Source: JAJAZB01 sp964244295 (GTDB lineage Bacteria; Bacteroidota; Bacteroidia; Cytophagales; Spirosomataceae). Taken from it: a stretch of 64,000 nt of DNA. A program made the translations under genes and the position numbers. Where the stretch lies: assembly GCA_964244295.1 (NCBI GenBank), contig CAXTIG010000009.1, positions 1 to 64,000 of the forward strand, given 5' to 3'. The notes under the pieces were generated by a model that was not told the origin of the DNA, did no database searches, and was given only the letters and a program-made list of their open reading frames with translations. Position 1 is the first letter of the stretch, and every line of letters starts with the position of its first letter. Shown piece by piece: positions 27,499 to 35,031 of this stretch.

Positions 27499-27867
27499 TT
27501 ACACCACCCGCAGCCGCCCTTTCATTTTGAAGTACACCGTCGCGTCCTGAAAGAGCCGGGCATCGAGGCGAATGTCGCCGGTTTCATCGGTTCGGTGGGT
27601 AAGGTCGAGTTGGAGTTGGGTGGTTTCGAGGGGGTTGACCACGGCCAGAAACTTCAGCGGGTCGGCATGGAGGAGGCGGGTTTCCCGGCCCAGGGCCTGC
27701 TCCAGGGTTTCCTTCACCAGTTGCAACAGGCACACGCCCGGCACCACGGGCAGGCCCGGAAAATGCCCCTCAAAAATCGGATGCGCCGGGTCGAGGTGGA
27801 GCGTGGCCCTGAGGCGGCTGGCTTCGGGTTGGAGGTCGGTGATGGTGAAAAAAGAGCCGTGCAGCAT
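27499..27867 (-). CDS. Hotdog-fold 3-hydroxyacyl-ACP dehydratase-like protein
   Basis: The 122-residue product has the FabZ/FabA-like core HPIFEGHFPGLPVVPGVC with the active-site His in GHFPG. In aryl-polyene clusters such small dehydratases remove water during each elongation round. The catalytic acidic residue normally on the long helix is not obvious (QLVKETLEQALG contains E), so activity is likely but unproven. The ATG at 27867 overlaps the stop of the upstream lipoprotein gene by one base; this is the last gene of the cluster. Confidence 0.8.
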   Translation of the reverse strand: MLHGSFFTITDLQPEASRLRATLHLDPAHPIFEGHFPGLPVVPGVCLLQLVKETLEQALGRETRLLHADPLKFLAVVNPLETTQLQLDLTHRTDETGDIRLDARLFQDATVYFKMKGRLRVV

Positions 27868-28499
27868 CAGCGGGCGAGGCGTTTGAGGCCAATCTCGAAC
27901 TTGAAATTCTGGTGCGAAATCCCAATCGAATCGGGCACGCCCTGCCGGTAGTTTCGCAACCAAACCCGCACGAGGGGCTTGCGCTTCCCCATTTTTTCGA
28001 TGCGCCGCAAGTGGGTGCAGGCGGCATCGGTCACGACGTACACCGCTCCTTTAACGGACGGAAATCGGGCGTAACGCAGGGAGTCATCGGCGAGCAGGGT
28101 AGCGGTTTCGGGAGTCAGGTTGCGCATCAACACCAACTCGAAATCGCTGCGGAGGGCGGTGAGCACGGGGCGGCGGTTGAGGCGGTCGAGCACGTAGCGA
28201 ACGTGAAAGGCCCCGTCGGGGGCAAACTCGAAGTCAAAAAAAGTAGGGCCGGTTTCGCTCGTGAAGACCACGCGGGTGCTGCGGTCGGGCATGGTTTTGA
28301 TCAGCAGCAGGCCCCCCAGCGAGCGGCCCACGATGTCGATTTGGGCCTTGTACAACTCGTTGCGGAAGGTGGGCCGGAATCGCTGCACGCAGGCCGCATC
28401 GCCCGGAACGGCCCGGAGGGCGGCGTAGGGCCGGGCGCAGGCCAGCAGCAGCCCGACCAGACTACTTAGCCACAAACAGCGCGTCGGGGAGGGGAACAT
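27867..28499 (-). CDS. Outer-membrane-type lipoprotein of the aryl-polyene cluster
   Basis: The 210-residue product starts with a lipoprotein signal (SLVGLLLACARP, lipobox LLAC). I recognise no enzymatic motif. Aryl-polyene clusters often carry a small lipoprotein gene (DUF3261-type) near lolA-like and dehydratase genes, and this gene occupies that place; the family assignment is by position and size, not by a clear motif. Its start overlaps the end of the lolA-like gene by 38 bases, so the true start might be slightly downstream, but the signal peptide supports the start used. Confidence 0.65.
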   Translation of the reverse strand: MFPSPTRCLWLSSLVGLLLACARPYAALRAVPGDAACVQRFRPTFRNELYKAQIDIVGRSLGGLLLIKTMPDRSTRVVFTSETGPTFFDFEFAPDGAFHVRYVLDRLNRRPVLTALRSDFELVLMRNLTPETATLLADDSLRYARFPSVKGAVYVVTDAACTHLRRIEKMGKRKPLVRVWLRNYRQGVPDSIGISHQNFKFEIGLKRLAR

Positions 28500-29265
28500 T
28501 CACTTCTTTGTTGACGAAGGTGAGGAGGGTGTTGTCGCCGGAGGGTTCACGCAGGTCGATTTTCTGGACGGCGTAGTCTTTTCGGTCTACCTGAATGGTG
28601 ATGGTTTTGAAAAACGACTTCATGTTTTTGGCCGTCGGCGTGAGTTCGACCAGAAACTGGGCTGAATTTTCGAACACCCGCGTCGAAAAATCGGGGCTGT
28701 CGAGCACCGTGCCCTGCACGCAGTCGATGACGAGGTTGTTGATTTGCCGGAAAAGTTTGTTCGATTGGGTCGAAAGCCGGTTTTCCTTTTGTCCGTCGCG
28801 GATGAACACCTCGCTTTTGTTGATGATCATCAAATACTGGAAAGGCTGGGTGTATTCCATCCGAACCTGGGCTTCTTTTTTAAACCAGAACTTCCCCCGC
28901 GACACGAGTTTTTCGGAGAGCATACTCAGGTTTTTTTCCTGGATAAACTCGCTTTTGATCGAGCGCGTGTTGCGGGCCGTGGTCGTGAACGCTTCCCGGA
29001 AGGCCGTCGCGTTGGTCAGGGGCTTGTAGCCGGGGTACTGGGCCTGGGCGCTGGTACCGGCTAAGAAGAGAATTAAGAACCCGAACGAAAGTTCGCCGCC
29101 CCAAACCCCCAACCGAATCGTCGGACCGCCCCTAAAGGGGGCTTTTCGCTGCACTCCAGGCGGGTAAGCCCCCTTTAGGGGCGGTCCGACGATTCGGTTG
29201 GGGGTTTGGGGCGGCGAACACGAGTTCACTTTTGAGCGACTTTTTAAACACACAATCTTACGCAT
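28462..29265 (-). CDS. LolA-like periplasmic outer-membrane carrier, signal region interrupted by palindrome
   Basis: From about residue 70 the product is a LolA-like carrier: signal-like helix LSFGFLILFLAGTSAQAQ, then FREAFTTTARNTRSIKSEF, LSEKLVSRGKFWFKKEAQVRMEY and TFVNKEVNVPLPDALF. LolA-type proteins shuttle lipids or lipoproteins; in aryl-polyene clusters they probably help carry the pigment to the outer membrane. The N-terminus is odd: MRKIVCLKSRSKVNS is followed by 43 codons of a perfect 129-bp palindrome before the hydrophobic core resumes. No alternative ATG lies between palindrome and core. The insertion keeps the frame, but whether export still works is unclear. Confidence 0.8.
   Translation of the reverse strand: MRKIVCLKSRSKVNSCSPPQTPNRIVGPPLKGAYPPGVQRKAPFRGGPTIRLGVWGGELSFGFLILFLAGTSAQAQYPGYKPLTNATAFREAFTTTARNTRSIKSEFIQEKNLSMLSEKLVSRGKFWFKKEAQVRMEYTQPFQYLMIINKSEVFIRDGQKENRLSTQSNKLFRQINNLVIDCVQGTVLDSPDFSTRVFENSAQFLVELTPTAKNMKSFFKTITIQVDRKDYAVQKIDLREPSGDNTLLTFVNKEVNVPLPDALFVAK
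29091..29219. repeat. Perfect palindrome, 54-bp arms, inside the lolA-like reading frame
   Basis: Arms 29091-29144 and 29166-29219 are exact reverse complements with a 21-base loop (core CCAAACCCCCAACCGAATCG). The 129-bp length is a multiple of three, so the reading frame passes through it. It lies between the start codon and the hydrophobic core of the signal peptide. Confidence 0.95.
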
Positions 29266-30058
29266 ACGCTTCCACCCGAAGGAGTTGGTCTAACCGGACA
29301 AAGGTATAACCCCGCGCGGTGGCTTCCCGAATGAATTGGGGCAAAATGGCCCGCGTGGCGGGGCTGGTGTCGTGAAACAACACGACGGCACCGGGCCGTA
29401 GCCCCCGCAGCACCCGCCGCAATAGCTTTTTTTCGTCGTGAATCACCGTGTCGAGCGAGCGCAGGTTCCAGCCGATGGGCACGAAACCGCCCCGCCGGAT
29501 GGCCCGCGCCAGGTTGGGGTTGGTGACGCCGTAGGGTGGGCGAAACAGCCGGGGTCGCAGGCCGGTGGCGGCGTGGATGGCTTCGTTGGCGCGTTGCAAA
29601 TCGGCGAGCATTCGGGAAGCCGAAAACAAATCGAACCAGCGGTGGTGCGAAAAACTGTGGTTGCCGAGGAGGTGGCCCGCTTCGTAGAGTTGGCGCAACA
29701 GATTTTCGTGACCGGCAACGCGGTGGCCGATGCAAAAAAACGCGGCGGGCACCCGGTGTTCGGCCAGGATTTGTAAAAGTTCGGGGGTGAATTCTTGGAT
29801 GGGGCCGTCGTCGAAACTCAGGGCAATCTGCTTTTCCGTGGTTGGGGCCGAGCAGCGGACGGGGATGAAAAACTGTGAGCCGATGACCGCGCTGCCGTAC
29901 CCAACCAGCCCCAGCCAGGCGACGGCGAGCAGCAGGTAGCTGGTCCAGGGCAGGCCAACCACCCCGTCGTAGCCCAGCATCGCCAGGAGCAGGGCGGCGA
30001 AAAAAAGGCGGGCGTTTGGGTGGGTGAGCACGGGGATCAGTAAAAAAGAGAGGGTCAC
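29258..30058 (-). CDS. Polysaccharide deacetylase (NodB-homology) family protein
   Basis: The 266-residue product has two N-terminal membrane segments (about residues 17-60) and then a NodB domain with all main motifs: SFDDGP (catalytic Asp and metal Asp), GNHSFSHH (metal His pair) and RPPYG. The domain removes acetyl groups from sugars; genes of this type recur in flexirubin clusters, where the role is not settled. The frame opens with GTG at 30058, within the left arm of an inverted repeat; another GTG (ten codons later) is a plausible alternative. It overlaps the lolA-like gene by 8 bases. Confidence 0.85.
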   Translation of the reverse strand: MTLSFLLIPVLTHPNARLFFAALLLAMLGYDGVVGLPWTSYLLLAVAWLGLVGYGSAVIGSQFFIPVRCSAPTTEKQIALSFDDGPIQEFTPELLQILAEHRVPAAFFCIGHRVAGHENLLRQLYEAGHLLGNHSFSHHRWFDLFSASRMLADLQRANEAIHAATGLRPRLFRPPYGVTNPNLARAIRRGGFVPIGWNLRSLDTVIHDEKKLLRRVLRGLRPGAVVLFHDTSPATRAILPQFIREATARGYTFVRLDQLLRVEAYA

Positions 30059-30135
30059 GCTGAGCGGAGTCGAAGCGCGTGCGGCAGGTCAGCGTCGGCC
30101 CACCGCACGCGCTTCGACTCCGCTCAGCGTGACCC
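30052..30135. repeat. Inverted repeat of the GGTCACGCTGAGCGGAGTCG family (copy 2)
   Basis: Arms 30052-30084 and 30103-30135 are exact reverse complements. The loop (CAGGTCAGCGTCGGCCCA) is the reverse complement of the loop in the copy at 42708-42793, so the two elements are nearly identical but lie in opposite orientation. Confidence 0.93.
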
Positions 30136-30159
30136 CTATGCTTCTACAAAATAAAGAAA

Positions 30160-31233
30160 TTACGCATCCCCCACCGCCGATACCAGCATCAGTGAATGGT
30201 GAATCGCCTGGTGGTGGTTGTAAATCAAAATCCGGTTCAGCGGTTTCCCGGCCAAATTCACGGCCCCCAGTACCGGCGGCACCGTTTGAAATTTCAGCAG
30301 GCTCGCCGCCAGCCACAACGCAAACGCCGTGGCGGTGGGGTACTCGCCGCAGAGGTGCTTGTACGGAACGCTGGGTTTGTTTTTAAACGCCGAACCGTCG
30401 AGGGCCTCGAACACGGCATCGCCGGCGAGGTCGCCGCTCCGGCCCGTCACGACGAGGTCGATGTCGGCTAATTCCAGTGAATGCGCCGCCAGAAACCGGG
30501 CGATGCGCTGTTCGATTTCGGGGGTATTCGCGGGTTTGTAAAACGTCGATACGCCCTCGAACCGGGCGTAGTCGGAGGCCGACGGCTCGGCGGCCAGCAC
30601 GAAAAAAGCGGCGCCCTCGCCCGCAATGGTGCCTTTGGCGGCGGGGCGGAACAAATCGAGGTTCGAGACCGGCTCCCGGCGGTACAGCCCCAGGCGGGTC
30701 TGGATGCGGTGGCTGATGGTGGTGAGTTCATCGACCCCGCCGACGAGTACGTGGCGGGCTTCGCCTTCGCGCAGCAGCAGCAGCGCGTCGAGCAGGGCGC
30801 TTTCAAACGAAAAACCCCGGTGCGCGAAGGTGTTGTTGTAGCGGTGGCACCGGAGCAGCAGGGCAATCTGCGCGCCGATGGTGTTGTGGGTGCTCTGGAT
30901 GAAGGCCGTCGGCGTGAGCAGTTCTTCCCCGTTTTCCACCAGCCTGGTCATGAACACGCTCGAATCTTCCATGCAGCCCAGGGCCGTGCCGGTCACGATG
31001 GCCTCCGGCTCGTCTAGGACCGCCTCGCGCAAGGCAACCAGCGCGGCAGCCACGCCCATTTTGACGATCCGCCCCATCCGGCGGATGAGTTTGGGGTCGA
31101 TAAACTGCCGGTAATCGGGTTCAACGCAGGAGAGTTGATCCCCGGTGTGTTCCACCACGTCGGTCAGAAAGCCCGCCTCCCCGAAGGTTCGCTGCGGCGA
31201 TACATTTCCCGTGGAGCGGATGTAAACAGACAT
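30160..31233 (-). CDS. Ketosynthase-like protein without catalytic cysteine (chain-length-factor-like)
   Basis: The 357-residue product has the thiolase/ketosynthase fold (NTIGAQIALLLRCHRYNN, then a nucleophile-elbow segment AHRGFSFESALLDALLLL). At the position of the catalytic Cys it has H138-R139-G140, and the C-terminal His segment is replaced by KHLCGEYPTATAFALWLA. It therefore cannot act as a normal condensing enzyme and probably dimerises with the neighbouring active ketosynthase, like a chain-length factor. It follows that ketosynthase gene in the same direction, separated by an inverted repeat. Confidence 0.82.
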   Translation of the reverse strand: MSVYIRSTGNVSPQRTFGEAGFLTDVVEHTGDQLSCVEPDYRQFIDPKLIRRMGRIVKMGVAAALVALREAVLDEPEAIVTGTALGCMEDSSVFMTRLVENGEELLTPTAFIQSTHNTIGAQIALLLRCHRYNNTFAHRGFSFESALLDALLLLREGEARHVLVGGVDELTTISHRIQTRLGLYRREPVSNLDLFRPAAKGTIAGEGAAFFVLAAEPSASDYARFEGVSTFYKPANTPEIEQRIARFLAAHSLELADIDLVVTGRSGDLAGDAVFEALDGSAFKNKPSVPYKHLCGEYPTATAFALWLAASLLKFQTVPPVLGAVNLAGKPLNRILIYNHHQAIHHSLMLVSAVGDA

Positions 31234-31291
31234 GGAAAACTAGAGTAGAGAGGATAGAGGTGAGAGGATAGAGAAAAGAAAGACTTTTAGA

Positions 31292-31377
31292 CTTGTCATC
31301 CTGGAAGGACCTTGTTGGCCTACCGGGAGCATTCATGAAAGGGAACGGTAGGCCAACAAGGTCCTTCCAGGATGACA
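31292..31377. repeat. Perfect inverted repeat, 33-bp arms, between ketosynthase genes
   Basis: Arms 31292-31324 and 31345-31377 are exact reverse complements (core GTCATCCTGGAAGGACCTTG) with a 20-base loop. It divides the ketosynthase pair. Confidence 0.92.
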
Positions 31378-31432
31378 ATCTTTTCTTTTCGATGGAAATC
31401 AGCCCTCAATTCTTTGAAAAGGAAATCAACCC

Positions 31433-32635
31433 TCAATTTTTTGAAAAAATCAACGACGAACAATTCCCGCCAAACCCAAACGAATTGGATAGCACGTGCC
31501 GGATGGGTTGGCCGCGCTGGAAGCGGGTTTCCGGCACGAAGGATAGTTCTTTCATCGCCGTTTCAAAACGCAGGTTGGGGTAAATCAAGCCGTCCCGTAC
31601 CGACAACACCGACAACACCGCCTCGATGCCCCCGCAGGCCCCCAGCGTATGCCCGGTAAACGATTTGGTCGAGCTTATTTTCGGAAAAGTCGGCTCGAAC
31701 AAGCGCCGGATGGCCGTGCCTTCGGCGATGTCGTTGTTTTGGGTGCCGGTGCCGTGGGCGTTGATGTAGTCGATGTCGGCGGGTTGGAGGCCGCTGCGGG
31801 CGAGGGCACCCTGCATCGCCAGGTACGAGCCGGTGCCATCGGGCGAGGAGGCCGTCTGGTGAAAGGCGTCGTTGGCGTTGGCGTAGCCGCTCAGGCGGGC
31901 GTAGGGGGCTTTTTTCAGCAAAGCCGCCACCCCTTCCGACACCAGCACCAGGTAGCCCGCGCCTTCACCCAGGTTCAGCCCCCGGCGGTTTTCGTCGAAG
32001 GGCTGGCAGTCCTGCGGGTCGAGGATCATCAGCGTGTTGAAGCCGTTGAGCGTGAATTTGGTCAGCGAGTCGGCCCCGCCCGCCAGCACCACGTCGAGCA
32101 GGCCGGCCTTGATCAGCCGCGCCCCGAAAAACAAGGCGTTGGCCGACGACGAACAGGCCGTGCTGATGGTGGTGACGTACTCGCGCAGGCCCAGGTGATC
32201 GGCCACCACTTCGGTAATCATCCCGCATTCGTGGTGAATCACGTCGCGGAGCCGCCCCTTGCGGGGGTCGGGGAGAAATTCCCGAAAAAACACCTCGCTG
32301 CGATCCATGCCTCCCACCGTGTTGGCCGAAACAAAGCCGGTGCGCAGGCCCTCCAGCCCGTCGAGACCCGCGTCATCGAGGGCTTCGCGGGCGGCGAGGG
32401 CGCTCAACAGGGCCGTGCGGTTCACGCGGGGGGACATCCCGGAGGCGCGGGCCAGTTCGGCGTTGCTTTGCTTGACCTCGCCCACGGGCAGGTGCCCCCG
32501 GTGAACCGAGTCGAGGTAGGTCATCGCGCCCAGGCCCGCCTGGCTGGTTTCCAGGGCCGTCAACGACTCAGCGACGTTGCGCCCAATCGCCGAAAGCAGG
32601 CCCAATCCGGCCACGTACACGGGTGCGGTCTCCAT
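31433..32635 (-). CDS. Beta-ketoacyl-ACP synthase (active, FabF-type)
   Basis: The 400-residue product carries the full Cys-His-His triad: C161 in ISTACSSSANAL, His in NAHGTGTQNND and His in KSFTGHTLGACGG. It should catalyse decarboxylative condensation of malonyl-ACP in polyene chain growth. Its start immediately follows the stop of the ACP gene (no gap), and the chain-length-factor-like gene lies downstream, so the three likely form one synthase unit. The SSSAN elbow differs from housekeeping FabF (ACASG), in line with a secondary-metabolite enzyme. Confidence 0.92.
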   Translation of the reverse strand: METAPVYVAGLGLLSAIGRNVAESLTALETSQAGLGAMTYLDSVHRGHLPVGEVKQSNAELARASGMSPRVNRTALLSALAAREALDDAGLDGLEGLRTGFVSANTVGGMDRSEVFFREFLPDPRKGRLRDVIHHECGMITEVVADHLGLREYVTTISTACSSSANALFFGARLIKAGLLDVVLAGGADSLTKFTLNGFNTLMILDPQDCQPFDENRRGLNLGEGAGYLVLVSEGVAALLKKAPYARLSGYANANDAFHQTASSPDGTGSYLAMQGALARSGLQPADIDYINAHGTGTQNNDIAEGTAIRRLFEPTFPKISSTKSFTGHTLGACGGIEAVLSVLSVRDGLIYPNLRFETAMKELSFVPETRFQRGQPIRHVLSNSFGFGGNCSSLIFSKN

Positions 32636-32899
32636 TCAGGCGGTCGCGACCTGGTTCGTCGTTATGTACTCGGCCATCGTCCGGACGGAACGGAACACCT
32701 TCGGGCCTTCTTCCGGGCTGCTCAGTTTGAGGCCGTAGTGCTGCTGGAGGAGCACGATCAGTTCGAGGGCGTCGATGGAATCCAGCCCCAGGCCTTCCAT
32801 GAAAAGCGGGTCGTCGTTGCCAATGTCTCCGGGGGTTAAGTCCTGCAAATTGAGCTGGGCGATGATCTGTACTTTCAGATCGGCCATGAGCTTATCCAT
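32636..32899 (-). CDS. Acyl carrier protein 1
   Basis: The 87-residue product has the phosphopantetheine attachment motif GLDSIDALEL with Ser41. It carries the growing acyl chain. It is translationally linked on both sides: its start overlaps the end of the small ketosynthase-like gene by 8 bases and its stop abuts the ketosynthase start. Confidence 0.93.
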   Translation of the reverse strand: MDKLMADLKVQIIAQLNLQDLTPGDIGNDDPLFMEGLGLDSIDALELIVLLQQHYGLKLSSPEEGPKVFRSVRTMAEYITTNQVATA

Positions 32900-33515
32900 G
32901 CTGATAAATTTTTGTTAGGTTCTCGACGGTAAACCGGGGTTTGGCCCCGGTTTCTTTTTTTTCAACGAAAAATAAAACGGCCTCGGCCCGCTCGTCCAAC
33001 AACTCCACCCAACCCGTGAGGCAAGCCTGAACGAGGCCATTTTCAAACAACTGATTGACGTAATTTTCCAGAAAAACGGCGTCGAACCGGTCGAAAACGA
33101 AAAACGCATTTTCGCCCTTGAAGCCGTTTCGGATGCAAATTTCGCCCACCACGATGTTGGGCAGGGTGTACACAAACAGCGCCGGGCTGGGCTGGATATT
33201 GGTCGATTCCAGGTAAGCCCGGTCGGTGTCGAGGCTCGCGCTGGCGTTGGTCAGCACCACGCCCAGGGTTTCGGCGGGGTAGGCGCCGGACCGAAACCCG
33301 GCGGCCCGCAGCAGCACCTCCGAAGCCAGCCAGCCCAACTTGCTGAGCCGGTCCATTTTGTAAAACTTGGGGTAGCTCAACGCCAGGTGCCGGTACACCG
33401 AAAGCAGAAAACCGGCCAAATCAGTTTCCTCAGACCTGAAAATGGCTTCGCCGTTTTGGTACACCACCCCCGGACTGATCCGGCAATGGGCGGTGATGCG
33501 CGTCGGGGGTGTCAA
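32892..33515 (-). CDS. Small ketosynthase-like (thiolase-fold) protein
   Basis: The product is about 207 residues. The segment GVVLTNASASLDTDRAYL followed by SPALFVYTLPNIVVGEICIRNGFKGENAFF resembles half of a ketosynthase fold, but no catalytic Cys lies at the elbow. Similar short proteins occur in flexirubin-type clusters, where the function is unknown. The reading frame is open far upstream over the flavoenzyme gene, but that part has no conservation; the TTG at 33515, six bases after the flavoenzyme stop, is the best start, and GTG codons further in are alternatives. Confidence 0.65.
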   Translation of the reverse strand: MTPPTRITAHCRISPGVVYQNGEAIFRSEETDLAGFLLSVYRHLALSYPKFYKMDRLSKLGWLASEVLLRAAGFRSGAYPAETLGVVLTNASASLDTDRAYLESTNIQPSPALFVYTLPNIVVGEICIRNGFKGENAFFVFDRFDAVFLENYVNQLFENGLVQACLTGWVELLDERAEAVLFFVEKKETGAKPRFTVENLTKIYQHG

Positions 33516-33520
33516 AGCGG

Positions 33521-34777
33521 TCAGGACTGGAGAACGGGTTGAGGGCCTTCCGGCTCGGCCCCGATGCGCTGGGCCAGGCGTTCGAGGGCGGTGTGGTGGT
33601 TTCGCACGTAGGGATTGCGGAGGTCCCAGACGTAACCCGCCAACACCGAACAAATCTGGTTTTTAATTTCCTGAATGGGTTTTTCGCAAAAGAAAATGGT
33701 GTCGAGCGTGCCCTCGTACCAGGCCGTCACGTAGGAGCGGAACGTGTTGACGCCCTGCATCACGGGTCCGGTGTACTCGCGCTGCCAGTCGATGGCCTCG
33801 CCTTCCAGGTGCCGGATGACGAGCCGGGCGGCGGTTTGTCCCGATACCGTGGCGAGCGTTACGCCCGAGGAAAACATGGGGTCGAGAAATTCGGTGACGT
33901 TGCCGGTGAGGACGAAGCCTTCGCCGTGAAAAGTCGAAGTGGTCATCGACCAGGATTCGAGCGGCTTGGGTTCAAACACCAGTTCCACGTTCCGGAACCG
34001 TTCGGCCAAGTAGGGCTGGGAGGCAATCAGGGCGCGGAAGCGATCCTCCGGCGTGCCTTCGAAGGCGTCGAAAAAATCGGGACGACCCACGAAACCCAGC
34101 GAGGTGACGCCGTTGGAAAACGGAATGATCCAGATCCAGACGCCCCGCTGGTGAACCACGATGGTGATCCGGTTGGGTTCGTCGTCCATCGCCCGGTTCA
34201 CGTCCAGGGTGTGGGCAAACAAAGCCCTGCGGGGGGGCTGGTTGGAGGGCCGGTCGAGGTTGAAGAGGCGCGGAATCACCCGCCCGTAGCCGCTGCTGTC
34301 GATGATAAACCGGGCTTCGATCTGGCTTTCGGCCCCGTCTTTGTTCACGACCGTCGTCACCGAATCGGAGCCGTTGAATTGAATGCCCGTCACGGTGGTT
34401 TCGTAGGCGATGGGCACGCCCATGCCCTCGACGGTGTCGGCCAGGGTTTTGTCGAACTCGGCGCGGGGCACCTGCCAGGTCCAGTTCCAGCCTTCGGTAA
34501 ACTGGTCGGCGAAGAAGTAATCGCAGACCCGCCCGTTTTTGACAAACTTGGCCCCGAATTTTTTCTGGAAACCTTTGGCTTCGACGGCCTCCAGAAAGCC
34601 CGCGTCGTCGAGCACTTCCATGCAACGGGGCAGCAGGCTTTCGCCGATCACGAAGCGGGGAAAGGTTTGCTTCTCCACGATTTTAACCCGAAAACCGGCC
34701 TTGTTGACCAGGGAAGCCGCCACCGTGCCGGAAGGTCCGGCCCCAATCACCAATACGTCTACTTTTTCCGATGTCAT
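33521..34777 (-). CDS. Flavin-dependent halogenase-like oxidoreductase
   Basis: The 418-residue product has the FAD-binding GAGPSG motif (residues 12-17), the segment GESLLPRCMEVL, and the halogenase signature WIWIIP (214-219, consensus WxWxIP). K73 in GFQKKFGAKF lies where phenol- and pyrrole-type halogenases hold their catalytic lysine. Many flexirubins carry a ring chlorine, so ring halogenation is a good guess; ring hydroxylation by a related monooxygenase is the alternative. The start at 34777 directly precedes the FAD domain. It is followed by the small ketosynthase-like gene with a 5-base gap. Confidence 0.85.
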   Translation of the reverse strand: MTSEKVDVLVIGAGPSGTVAASLVNKAGFRVKIVEKQTFPRFVIGESLLPRCMEVLDDAGFLEAVEAKGFQKKFGAKFVKNGRVCDYFFADQFTEGWNWTWQVPRAEFDKTLADTVEGMGVPIAYETTVTGIQFNGSDSVTTVVNKDGAESQIEARFIIDSSGYGRVIPRLFNLDRPSNQPPRRALFAHTLDVNRAMDDEPNRITIVVHQRGVWIWIIPFSNGVTSLGFVGRPDFFDAFEGTPEDRFRALIASQPYLAERFRNVELVFEPKPLESWSMTTSTFHGEGFVLTGNVTEFLDPMFSSGVTLATVSGQTAARLVIRHLEGEAIDWQREYTGPVMQGVNTFRSYVTAWYEGTLDTIFFCEKPIQEIKNQICSVLAGYVWDLRNPYVRNHHTALERLAQRIGAEPEGPQPVLQS

Positions 34778-34830
34778 TTTGCTGAGGGAAAATAGTTGCG
34801 TGAAGCTACTCAAGTTTAGTCGAAATTCGT

Positions 34831-35031
34831 CAGTCGATAGGGTGTAGGATCCGTTTATCAGCCCACCACTTGAGTGGTGGGAAAAGGCAGCGATGGGGGC
34901 TTGGGTGGAACCGTTTCAACGGTTTGCCGGCCGGTAAACCGTTGAAACGGTTCTCAATCCAGAGCCAATTTCCCTGCCTTCCCCTGATTAAAATCAGGGG
35001 CTGATAAACGGCCCCTACCCCCAGTCGATAG
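34831..35031. mobile_element. Triple-hairpin repeat element with terminal inverted repeats (copy 1)
   Basis: The core (about 34841-35021) starts GGTGTAGGATCCGTTTATCA and ends with a near reverse complement (CTGATAAACGGCCCCTACCC); 14 bases (34851-34864 and 34998-35011) pair exactly. Inside are three hairpins: CCACCACTTGAGTGGTGG, ACCGTTTCAACGGTTT with its complement, and CCCCTGATTAAAATCAGGGG. CAGTCGATAG flanks it on both sides (34831-34840, 35022-35031) like a target-site duplication. A second copy lies at about 48307-48490. The right end contains the stop codon of the methyltransferase gene. It encodes no protein. Confidence 0.75.
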
